A DNA stretch of 30,081 nt, taken from Lingula anatina. Lineage: Eukaryota; Brachiopoda; Lingulata; Lingulida; Lingulidae. A model generated the notes under the pieces. That model was given only the letters and a program-made list of their open reading frames with translations, did not search any database and was not told where the DNA came from. Where the stretch lies: assembly GCF_001039355.2 (NCBI RefSeq), contig NW_019773780.1, positions 18,836-48,916 on the forward strand, in the 5' to 3' direction. Shown here in pieces: positions 22,257-30,081 of this stretch. The first letter of the stretch is position 1. Each line of letters opens with the position of its first letter. Made by a program: the position numbers and the translations under genes.

Positions 22257-22433
22257 CTAGAGGTCTATAACGGTCCGTTTCTATCCATTTCTGCCCATTT
22301 CTATCCATTTCTATCCATTTCTATGTTTAATAGGACCGTAAATTNCTAGAGGTCTATAACGGTCCGTTTCTATCCATTTCTGCCCATTTCTATCCATTTC
22401 TATCCATTTCTATGTTTAATAGGACCGTAAATT
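22257..22433 (+). repeat. Exact 88-bp duplication on both sides of an N
   Basis: Positions 22257-22344 and 22346-22433 are identical over 88 bases, separated only by the N at 22345. Each copy contains a TCTATCCATT minisatellite. The likeliest cause is two overlapping contig ends placed side by side without merging. Confidence 0.85.
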
Positions 22434-22756
22434 GAGTGGTCTGATATCAATGCGGAAGTAGACAATGTCTTGCTGCACACATCGTAATCATGGGCCAAAT
22501 CAGCACAAGAGACTTCATGGTCAAAAAACAAGCCCTTGTGAATATTTTCCACGGGATTACATCTTGTCACTGTTGCAATACCCTTACTAAAACGTCCTTT
22601 TCCATCCCTTCTCCGCGATAATTCTTCCATCGCTGCGTTTGTAAACAAAGTCGCAAGTGGGTACTTAACGTCGTAAAAGACCAAGCGTTCACTGATACGC
22701 AACGCATTGTTGACATATTCGTAGCGTTTCGACCAAAATAACATCAAATATTTCAT
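22400..22756 (-). CDS. Unrecognised 118-residue open frame
   Basis: I do not recognise this protein. It has a balanced composition with several aromatic and charged blocks (KRYEYVNNALRISERLVFYDV, SRRRDGKGRFSKG) and no repeats, which is more protein-like than the random frames nearby. It starts at an ATG with a weak context (C at -3), with an in-frame stop shortly upstream. Its 3' end runs into the TCTATCCATT minisatellite and stops there, so the C-terminus is probably not native. It could be a first coding exon, a gene fragment or a piece of a transposon-derived protein. The region about 80-180 bp upstream has NRF1-like and other CpG-containing words, which would fit a promoter. Confidence 0.3.
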   Translation of the reverse strand: MKYLMLFWSKRYEYVNNALRISERLVFYDVKYPLATLFTNAAMEELSRRRDGKGRFSKGIATVTRCNPVENIHKGLFFDHEVSCADLAHDYDVCSKTLSTSALISDHSIYGPIKHRNG

Positions 22757-22844
22757 CCGTTTTTTTTAAAGGATGAATTACATATTTTATTGCATGTTAT
22801 ATTTTCATAATTAGCCGCTATCGCAAAAAACTACTCATGCGCGA

Positions 22845-22935
22845 AATCTGCGCAGATCGCAAAAAAAGCTAATATGAGAGAACGTCCTTAAATGGTGAGT
22901 TATGGAATCGAGACGCATGCGCTCGGTCTCAATGC
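22845..22935 (-). promoter_or_regulatory. CpG-containing candidate promoter region
   Basis: The stretch carries the perfect palindrome ATCTGCGCAGAT (22846-22857) and CGCATGCGC within GAGACGCATGCGCTC (near 22910-22925), close to the NRF1 consensus. It is CpG-richer than its surroundings and lies just upstream of the minus-strand ORF starting at 22756. Confidence 0.25.
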
Positions 22936-23023
22936 TCGTTGCTTTCGAGTTACGGGCCCAGGTTGTAACGTAGGCAGCCTGTTCATCGTATTGGGGTAAA
23001 GTGCCATCCATGTTTATAACCAT

Positions 23024-23520
23024 GCATGGCTACTTTTAGTCTTCATCAACCAAAGACTACATATTATCAGGTTTCTTTTAGTGGGTGGACAGTAAAAATA
23101 AAACATTGTACTATTTACAAATACGAGGGGCTGTCTATGTTTTCATTTACACATCTACTGGTGGTAATGCCAGATGACATAGTTAACCGTGTGTGTACAA
23201 ATTTATATTACGAACAAATTACTGAGAGATACATGTACATTGTCATTTGTAGTAAAATTATACGCACCTTTTATTGTGTCCCGCTAACCTAATCAATCAG
23301 AGGTAGTAAGTTAGGTTTAGAGAGTGTCCTGGAAGTCACCAATAATCACCCATTGGAAATACGAAAAAAACATAAACAAAAGTCTTGAATTAAAACATAT
23401 ACAAACCTATAGTCTCATGAAGTCCTACAGGGCGTGCTACACGAAAATTTTCGTAAGGGTATATACATGTATTGCGTAATACTATTCTTAAATTTTCTGT
23501 TCTGTTTTAATTTGTCTCTC
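23024..23520. other. No gene seen
   Basis: AT-rich spacer or intron upstream of the HEPN exon. The small open frame at 23026-23292 shows no family features. Confidence 0.5.
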
Positions 23521-23522
23521 AG

Positions 23523-23555
23523 ACCAAGATGCAGTACTACGCCAAGTTGGGATGT
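23523..23555 (+). pseudogene. Duplicated fragment of the HEPN exon start
   Basis: Thirty bases (23526-23555) are identical to 23715-23744, where the HEPN exon begins. They include its ATG and first eight codons (MQYYAKLGC). A similar pyrimidine tract and AG (TTTGTCTCTCAG) precede this copy. Downstream the reading frame loses all similarity and stops after about 14 more codons. It is either a truncated exon duplicate or a decoy alternative acceptor. Confidence 0.6.
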
Positions 23556-23717
23556 GTGATAACCTATATTGTATGTGCCTATTTATTTTCGTAATCTGAG
23601 AATGAAATTTACTTTCTAAGAGTTATTATTTCTTTCTTGCAAAAGCAAAAGTAATCAAGGAAGGAAGGTATACGGGGTTTTAAACAACTTCAATTTCAAT
23701 TTATCTGTCAGGCTAAG

Positions 23718-24501
23718 ATGCAGTACTACGCCAAGTTGGGATGTCTTCTCATTGACCATGGAACAGAGGGAGTAAGAAATTACTTTCACAACCACATACT
23801 ACGTGGACAGACGCCACAACAGTTCTTTACTACAAACAAGACACACATTGACAATCTCCATCATGGAAGACATGGGTGCAAGAGACTTATCAACAAGAGG
23901 CAGTATGATCTGATCTTCCCTGCCAATAATCGGCCGCCTGATTTGAAGGGATTTGACATCACCCTCATCTTTTTATTGATTCGCCAGTTCCAAGTGGGGA
24001 AATTTCGTCCTAATGCACCAGTTTGGGATGATCCAGCAAAAGCTGCAGGTGCCCCACAAGACATGCAGGACATCATTCTCCTCAAGTTTGAACGCAATTC
24101 ACTAGCTCACCATGAATCAACTGACATCACCACCAGTGAATTTGAACAGAAGTGGGCAGCCATCTCCAGTGCCATTATACGACTTGGAGTGATGACTCTG
24201 ACAGAGATACAGCAGTTGAAAGACAAACCAGTTGAACCTGAGAGGGAAATGTCTTATCGGGAAATTATAGTAAAAGCCTGCCAGGAAGATATTCAAATGT
24301 TCGAGCTCATGCAAACCATGGCTGAAAAATTAGACTGTTTAACTGATAAGGTGGATGATTTGTCCAATCAAGCAGAGGTGGAAAGCCTCCATTATGAAGT
24401 TTATCAATCTTTAACGGTCCAACAAACAAACTTACATGTTGAACATCATTCCCATACAGACGAACGGCCAGACAGGAAGCCAGAACAGGACATTGTGTCA
24501 G
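23718..24501 (+). CDS. DZIP3-like HEPN-domain protein, exon
   Basis: The exon begins after an acceptor (TTTATCTGTCAG, exon from 23712; two in-frame codons precede the ATG) and probably ends at 24501, where CAG meets GTAATT (phase 1). Residues 1-190 match the HEPN domain named after human DZIP3: LGCLLIDHGTEGVRNYF at the start, then a LINKRQYDLIFP block, FDITLIFLLIR, and the HEPN signature R-N-S-L-A-H at residues 126-131, the R-x4-H pair that is catalytic in RNase-type HEPN domains. A possible coiled coil follows (MQTMAEKLDCLTDKVDDL). In marine invertebrates this domain occurs in large families, often with death-fold, NACHT or RING partners; here only the HEPN exon is seen. Beyond 24501 the frame stays open to 24599 but runs through an interspersed repeat, so that tail is probably intronic. 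Downstream exons may be lost near the N at 24635. RNase activity is not established for this family. Confidence 0.8.
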
Positions 24502-24507
24502 GTAATT

Positions 24508-24600
24508 GTACCACCAGCGTTAGCGCTGGCGGTACACATGGTTTCGGTCCCGTCCGGATCGTTCCGCCGGACGGCTACCATTACCGCTTCTCCTCCTAGA
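24508..24600 (-). repeat. GC-rich repeat module, copy 2 (inverted relative to copy 1)
   Basis: It contains a 28-bp near-palindrome (24508-24535), a second short hairpin (GTCCGG...CCGGAC) and the end block TTACCGCTTCTCCTCCTAGA (24581-24600). That end block is the reverse complement of the start of the copy at 14929, apart from indels inside. It begins seven bases after the proposed HEPN donor site. Confidence 0.6.
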
Positions 24601-24635
24601 TGGTAAGGGCCCCCGTACCCATCTCTTGGATTTAN

Positions 24636-25310
24636 AATGGGTTAAATGCATTGTTTGTCTAAAGTGGTCACATGAATACTGTACTAATTAAGGGTGACCG
24701 AGTGTACATATGTCAGAACTGCGATTTTGATTCTGAGGTCTAGTTGAAAGAGATACAGTTTTCATTTGTAGGTCTAACATACTGTTGTTGATAGGTTGAG
24801 TTATGTGATATTCAATTTCTTTTCACCACTACACCACTTTTGTTATCATTATGAAATGACGTGTAACTGGATATGGTTTAGATATCGAAAAGACTATTTG
24901 AAACCAAATTGTAAACGAAAAAAATGCTTACAAACTATGGAGATACGAATACAAGGTAATACGTTCTTGTTGGGAAATTAATATAGATAAACCTACTCTT
25001 AAAATGAATTATACTTTGAATTTATATTCAAGCGTTCCAACTCGCCCTTTTGTTCCAACTCACCCCACTGCCTGTTCCAACTTACCCCGTGGGTGGGGTG
25101 AGATGGAACGTTTTAAGAGGCAACTTTGAGCATTTATTACTCTAAAATAAAAAGACCTACTTGATGTTTTATTTCATAGATGAGTGCGGCATATAATTAT
25201 CCCCTATCAGTGTTTTTATTTTTGTCCCCAAAGCTCTGACTGCTGAGATATCGCAAAAAAGGTGAAAAGTGTTCCAACCAACCCCGCTCTCCCCTACAGT
25301 TGGTATTAGA
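24636..25310. other. Spacer or intron with GTTCCAACT repeats
   Basis: No exon is seen. GTTCCAACTC/T recurs at 25034, 25052 and 25074, with a diverged copy at 25271. Positions 25074-25109 form a hairpin (GTTCCAACTTACCCC against GGGGTGAGATGGAAC). This is a repeat-derived segment next to the CARD exon. Confidence 0.5.
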
Positions 25311-25318
25311 TTATTCAC

Positions 25319-25619
25319 CTGTTCCATCAGAACTGGTACTTTGTCTTAAAACATTGGCCAAGTAGTCTTGTCCATATTCTTTTAAAAGTTTGAGGAAACA
25401 ATCAAATGCGCCCTGATGTGAAGAGTTTATCACGGTATCTAGCAGATGTTTTATGGCATCTTTTGTCGCTGGTTTACTCTCCACAATCTGGCGATCTCTC
25501 TCCTCAATGACGCCATCTTGGTACAGGTGTTCAACAAGCCCTGTACTCCTCGGGTCTGTCAGGTTGTTGTCCAGGTAGACATACTGCTGTCTGATCCTCT
25601 TCTTTTGATCTTCATTCAT
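25319..25619 (-). CDS. CARD (death-fold) domain exon
   Basis: On the minus strand the exon starts after TATTTCAG (exon from 25626) with an ATG eight bases in (25619), and probably ends at 25319 where ACAG meets GTGAAT (phase 1). If that donor is not used, a stop follows at once and the product would be 102 residues. The roughly 100 residues look like a whole caspase-recruitment domain. Helix 1 has MNEDQKKRIRQQYVYLDNNL, then come GLVEHLYQDGVIEERDRQIV, AIKHLLDTVINSSHQGAFDC and FLKLLKEYGQDYLANVLRQ, the six-helix spacing and hydrophobic pattern typical of CARDs. CARDs assemble signalling complexes for apoptosis and innate immunity (caspases, RIG-I-like receptors, adaptors). The partner domain should lie in exons at lower coordinates, where I find none. 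Family assignment rests on pattern recognition. Confidence 0.75.
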
Positions 25620-25639
25620 GATGACTCTGAAATAGGCCT

Positions 25640-26093
25640 ACATATCGGAAACTTGCAGAGCATACACGTTACGTTATACCCACACAGAACTTTATAGTCT
25701 GATATAACAAATGTCACCCAATTTTTATAAGGCGTTGCTACTATTCTTAATTCTAAACCTCTGGATCACAATCACTTGCATTTTTAGTGTCACAAGAGCC
25801 TTGTGCTTTTAATATGTGATGCTCTTCTTCATTCAAGTCACTCTCATTAGTTTAAAGGGGCAGGCAAATCGATAAATGTGCCACATAGTTATTGAAATGT
25901 TATAAGAAACTTCTCTAAAATTACTTATCTTCAATCATCATCATTACCATTAAATGTGCATAATATTTGGCAAAACGCGATTTCGGCTTCTTTCCTCCCC
26001 CTCATTTTTTTTTCTGTTCTATGCATTCAGATTAACACTCAGCTGTCTTGGACAATGCTTTCACTTGATTCATTAACTGCGAGCGAACCTTTC
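25640..26093. other. No gene seen upstream of the CARD exon
   Basis: AT-rich sequence without recognisable exons. It may contain the 5' UTR intron and promoter of the CARD gene. Confidence 0.5.
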
Positions 26094-26129
<36 letters not shown>

Positions 26130-26140
26130 ACTACTACTAC

Positions 26141-26182
<42 letters not shown>
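26094..26182 (+). repeat. Compound trinucleotide microsatellite
   Basis: An ACT run, about nine GCT units, four ACT units and about fourteen ATT units follow one another without breaks. The open frame across it (poly-Ala, poly-Ile) is an artefact of the repeat. Confidence 0.9.
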
Positions 26183-26355
26183 CAGGGCTACCAAACCAGA
26201 TCAAACCAGTATATCCATTGCATTATTCGATTTGACCCCAATGCAAGGTCTCAAAACGTTAAACTTCAAATTTACATAATTTACATACAACACTGATATA
26301 AAAGGTTGTCCCAACCCCTTTTCCAAGTAATGTAGGCGATGTAGGCGAGCTGGCA

Positions 26356-26670
26356 GTGGTCAACGGGAACTTTATCACAGACCCATGTATCCAAGTACCG
26401 GAGAGGACATTTAAGGAATTATTTTAGAATGTATTTTTTGGGACCATGATCACCCATTTATGTCTCAGCATGACAATGCTACACAACGTACAGCCAATGT
26501 AACTGTTGGCTGGTTATACCCTACATGCGAACTAGATCCAGACCCCCAATGACCAGCTCAATCTTTATATAAATGATGGCTAACCCTGCAAACAAAATGA
26601 TCTCATGCTACCTTTGCACCGTATGTGGAACGCCATTATTGTGTAAAGGTTACATAACTTTTTGACTACA
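26356..26670 (+). pseudogene. Decayed Tc1/mariner-type transposase fragment
   Basis: In one frame, 26356 onward reads VVNGNF, resembling the VVDGNLT block of Tc1-like transposases. In another frame, 26466-26516 reads QHDNATQRTANVTVGWL, resembling the QQDNARPHTARVT..WL block that holds the second catalytic Asp. Near 26610-26645 a frame gives LHRMWNAIIV, like the C-terminal RRR(W/L)NAVI block. The order and spacing are right, but stops and frame changes separate the blocks, and the usual His of DNAxxHTA is Arg. No terminal repeats were found. It is a dead fragment. Confidence 0.6.
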
Positions 26671-27673
26671 GGCACAGACGCGACAGGTGCGTCCTCCAAT
26701 CTAGAATATATTGTACATAATACTAAAATATGGCTTTTGTATCACTTTACGCATTGCATTTATAGGGGTGACTTTTTTCGTAGAGGGGGGGGGGGTTAGT
26801 ACGATTACAATAAACGACTTCAAATCTGCAAACATATCTCCTAAATGCAGTAAAAAATGTGACGAATTCATGAAATTTCATGGAAAACAATAATTTATTC
26901 GGAATTTACGCCAACAAAAATGTGTCTGGGGACGTACATAGTAGACGACCTCAGCCAGTAGGAATAGAGCTAAACCGCCTCTGCGGGGAAAACTATCTGG
27001 CAATTGTTTGTTCTAATTACCTTTCCTAAGTTAACCTTTAAATGAACAACGAGCCACCTATAGCTCTCTATGGGTCTATTCCCACAACTTTAGATCGATC
27101 TATCACCGCGGGGAGTCTCACCAGACTACCGTCAGATAATCCCCCTTAAGTGTCCGTCCCCGCCCACTACAAGCCGTAAGGGGCAATTAACTTTCGTGTC
27201 GGCCCGGCTGACAGCTATTCAGCGCGAACCCCCAGGGAGTTAGGTCGATCCAAAGTAGGTCGATCTAATCTATGGAAATGGGGTGTATAACTCGAGAAAT
27301 ATCATGGTACCTACATTGTGGATCTAATTTTGGTTCAGAGCGGACCTTCTCCCGAACACTCCTGGCTGCGTGCCTGGTTATCAAATATACTCTCAATGCA
27401 TATCTTCTAGAAGCTACGTAAACACCTTAACAATGGATTCGCATTGCACTGTGGGATCTTAACCCGAATTATCCTCAGAATAGAATAGGCCATCGTCTGT
27501 GATGTGGGAAATGTTGCCCCGTGTCACATCTTGGCGGGAAATAAAATATTGAAATTTCCTGCCACAAAAGTATGACTCTCAGTCTGGAAATCAATTTCCA
27601 AACCTTGTACTTAGTGACGCAGGGATTTTATGCGTAGGGGAAAACATGTCAGATATGGATGAGTTCAATCAGT
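26671..27673. other. Non-coding, partly CpG-rich segment
   Basis: No exon is recognised. About 26990-27260 is richer in G+C and CpG than its surroundings. It contains GGTCGATC or close variants three times (near 27092, 27243 and 27259). An E2F-like TTGGCGGGAAAT lies at 27531-27542. The region could hold a promoter, but there is no gene to attach it to. Confidence 0.35.
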
Positions 27674-28780
27674 GACCTACCCTGTATTTCATCCTTTATC
27701 TGGGTCAAACTAGGTCAAACGTATAACAACAATACAGCCAATGGAACGTGCATCACATTACTCTTCCCTATTTTATTTCACAGAGTCCAATTTGTTTAAT
27801 AGGTAGTTTTATGAGTGCATGTGCATAAATAAAAATAATAAAATGAATTCAAAACAGAAACATTTATTTACTTGAAAATATTACTTATGCATTAGTTCTT
27901 ATCGGTAACAGAATAAAAATATACATTCATATGCTGTAACCCCAGTTGGAAAATCAAAATACTACATTTACATTTACCTAATAATACGATCACGTACTGT
28001 TCAAGAGAAAAAAGTGCTTGCACACATTTAACTCCCCTCCGGTATTTTCAATATGTTTAAATAATGTATTTATATTTTATATTTTAAGCTTACTTCCAGC
28101 AGCATCACCTAGGCCTACATTGTACTACTAAAGTTTGTATTGCAGCCACAGTTAGCAGTTAAATGTATCTTTCCAGTGTTGGATCTCAAATAATTTATAC
28201 ACCCAAAAGATCATAATGTCATTTTTACAACAGAACAGCAGTGTCTTGCGGGGGTTACCACTATACATAGCAGACTTGTTGTGAAAAGTTCCAGTATATT
28301 TATATTTACATCAACTGTGGAGATATATCTTTATACTAGTACATGTGCTAGTACCTCCCTGGCATTGATATTGGTGACTTTTGACTTAAATTTCATAACA
28401 CCTCTGTTATCAGTTACAAAAATAAATACGAACAATGGCAATTAAACTTTATAATTGTTCATAAAATGTTTGGGGAACTAATGCACTATTCAAATCTTTT
28501 TTCAATTTAACCCCAATCCTCTTATATTTATTATGCAACCTCTTCACATAAAATATTGCACCCCAAAATATCAATATTCAGTCATAATATCAGCACATAA
28601 TGATGAATACCTTTTTCAGCAAAAGTCATCAAGACACAGAATAAATGTCCCCATTTTACAAAACATATACATGTATACTATCTATAAACTACTACCTATT
28701 AATAATAAATATTGACTAACTGAGGCTATGAACACTATATATTTTTTATTTTTTATATATTGGTGAATACAGGGTAGGTC
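27674..28780. mobile_element. Possible 1.1-kb element bounded by short inverted repeats
   Basis: GACCTACCCTGTATTTC (27674-27690) and GAATACAGGGTAGGTC (28765-28780) share 14 consecutive bases in inverted orientation plus the flanking pair GA/TC. The interior is AT-rich and without coding capacity. There is no convincing target duplication, so this is a tentative call. Confidence 0.3.
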
Positions 28781-28803
28781 AATTTGATAGTTATAGTTTT
28801 GAC

Positions 28804-28834
<31 letters not shown>

Positions 28835-28859
28835 TTGTCAAAACTATAACTATCAAATT
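28781..28859. repeat. Perfect palindrome with 25-bp arms
   Basis: The arm 28781-28805 (AATTTGATAGTTATAG and following bases) is exactly reverse-complemented at 28835-28859. The 29-nt spacer is an A run followed by a TA run. It begins right after the GGTAGGTC end of the preceding candidate element. It is a foldback or MITE-like structure able to form a cruciform. Confidence 0.85.
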
Positions 28860-30081
28860 ATTCTTTTATCACACATTACAACGGCTGGTTTTAATCCTAC
28901 CTACGTTGCTTAATATGCTTTCTAATACGTGTATTAGTAATTACTATCCCTAACCAGTAAGCACAGTATACATAGTAATACTAGTACTTGTACATATACG
29001 TAATACATTATATGAGCTACAAGTATTACTTCCGGGTAGTTTTCCACAGGCAATATCACAAATTACTCAACATGAATATAGATGTATTTCTCAAAGTAAA
29101 AAAAATCTTGATGAAGACAATTAAGAAATCTAAATGTTGTTTTATTGAAAGCAGACCGCGTGGTTTTACCTTTCTCAAACAAATACGTACAAACTGTAAC
29201 TTTCTTTTTTGCTCGATCCTCTGATATCTACCTCACAGATAAAACATGAACTGTCACCAAGTAGGTCTCTGCTTGAATTGATGCACGTGCCGATATAGAT
29301 CCAATTCTATTCTGTGGGTGGACAATGCGTCCTATGCACTGACATGATTTCCCCCACCTGTTCTATCCCTGCATCACTAAGTGCGGGTGTTTGAAAATTA
29401 ATATCTATTTCCCGAGTTGTACTATTGTAGAAAGAACTTTAAAATGCCGGCGGCAAAATATTTTTTATTGTTATTACTTCGTAATATTTAAAGGCATGTT
29501 CACCAGTCGGTTTGTGTGTGTGTGTGCAGAAGTTAGTCTGTTCGCACTCTACAGGTCATAATTTTGTTCATATCGCTTCCATTTTTTTCCTGAACAGATA
29601 TCGGGACAAGTATGTGGCTGAACTTTTTTGGGGTCAATCGGTGCATTTAACCGGGTGAAGTAGCCATAAAAACTCTCTTATTTTGTAATGGAAGGAAGAA
29701 AAAAAGAGAAGCAATAATGCATATCGTAAAAGTTTAATATTTGACACATTTTTAAATTTTTAATTTAACTCTTAAAAGAGTAGACACACTGAAAGTACAC
29801 CTCAAGTACAAAAAGAGAAAATATATTTCCACATTAATCAAGGTAAAAGCATTACATTCTGCTGAACGCGATTAAAGGGTAGTAAAATGTATTATAGACA
29901 ATTTGAGTCCTTTAAAAATCCATTTACTAAGCTACTAACTAATGTTTTAGCCATAAACTCTTTAAAATAATTCTAACAATTATTTTAATTCTTAAACTAT
30001 CAAATAAGAATATGCATGTATTCAGGCTTACGCAATACAAAAGTGTGTAGAATTCCTTGCATCAGCTAACACGGCTCCCTC
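28860..30081. other. No gene seen
   Basis: AT-rich sequence on both strands without recognisable exons. There is a short GT run at about 29513-29527. Open frames such as 28988-29224 are biased only by base composition. Confidence 0.5.

Noticed and set aside
22161-22349. Open frame with repeated FLSIS/HFYP pattern
   Set aside because: It is produced by the TCTATCCATT minisatellite and crosses the N.
22142-22433. Regularly repeated short units resembling a CRISPR array
   Set aside because: Units are tandem or irregular with no unique spacers, and the DNA is eukaryotic; they are mini- or microsatellites.
22835-23023. 62-residue minus-strand open frame upstream of the unknown ORF
   Set aside because: It overlaps the CpG-containing candidate promoter and ends in CGAT-rich simple words; no domain and no splice link to 22756 were found.
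24502-24599. C-terminal extension of the HEPN open frame
   Set aside because: It starts at a good splice donor (CAG/GTAATT) and lies in a repeat module also found at 14.9 kb; treated as intron, though read-through cannot be excluded.
25956-26279. 107-residue open frame with poly-Ala and poly-Ile
   Set aside because: It is the translation of the compound GCT/ACT/ATT microsatellite; the flanks show no protein features.

Overview
This is animal nuclear DNA: AT-rich, with small coding exons bounded by GT..AG introns, long untranslated stretches, microsatellites and many short inverted-repeat elements. The gene content points to a marine invertebrate. It includes a DZIP3-type HEPN exon, a CARD exon, a RING-CH ligase and a BTB zinc-finger protein. 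Oligomers such as TACATGTA and TAGGCCTA recur, and there are AGGTCA-rich repeats. A mollusc or an ambulacrarian (echinoderm or hemichordate) would fit; the sequence alone does not let me choose between them.

Layout. Positions 1-3247 hold the last four coding exons of RPA2 (+), the 32 kDa subunit of replication protein A; its 5' exons lie left of the window. Positions 7866-10966 hold a RING-CH (MARCH-type) membrane E3 ligase on the minus strand. It is tail-to-tail with RPA2, and the two genes appear to share about 4.6 kb of 3' UTR and spacer. Candidate 5' UTR exons of the ligase reach back to about 16.0 kb. A BTB/C2H2 zinc-finger gene starts on the plus strand head-to-head with it: a candidate 5' UTR exon ends at 18356, and coding runs 19265-20773 and 20968-21174. 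It is cut in the middle of a finger at an N (21175).

From 21.2 to 25.7 kb the sequence is patchier. There are three single Ns (21175, 22345, 24635), an exact 88-bp duplication around the second, an unrecognised minus-strand ORF, a DZIP3-like HEPN exon (+, 23718-24501) with an intact R-x4-H motif and a short duplicated copy of its own 5' end upstream, and a CARD exon (-, 25319-25619). HEPN and CARD modules recur in invertebrate innate-immune proteins, so this 2-kb stretch is the most biologically suggestive part. Whether the two exons belong to separate genes or to one gene split by misordered contigs cannot be settled here.

From 25.7 kb to the end I find no convincing gene. I see a compound trinucleotide microsatellite, a decayed Tc1/mariner transposase fragment, a CpG-richer segment near 27.0-27.5 kb, a possible TIR-bounded element at 27674-28780 and, directly after it, a perfect 25-bp-arm palindrome.

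The recognisable genes are unrelated in function (DNA replication and repair, membrane ubiquitination, transcription, putative immunity) and do not form a pathway.
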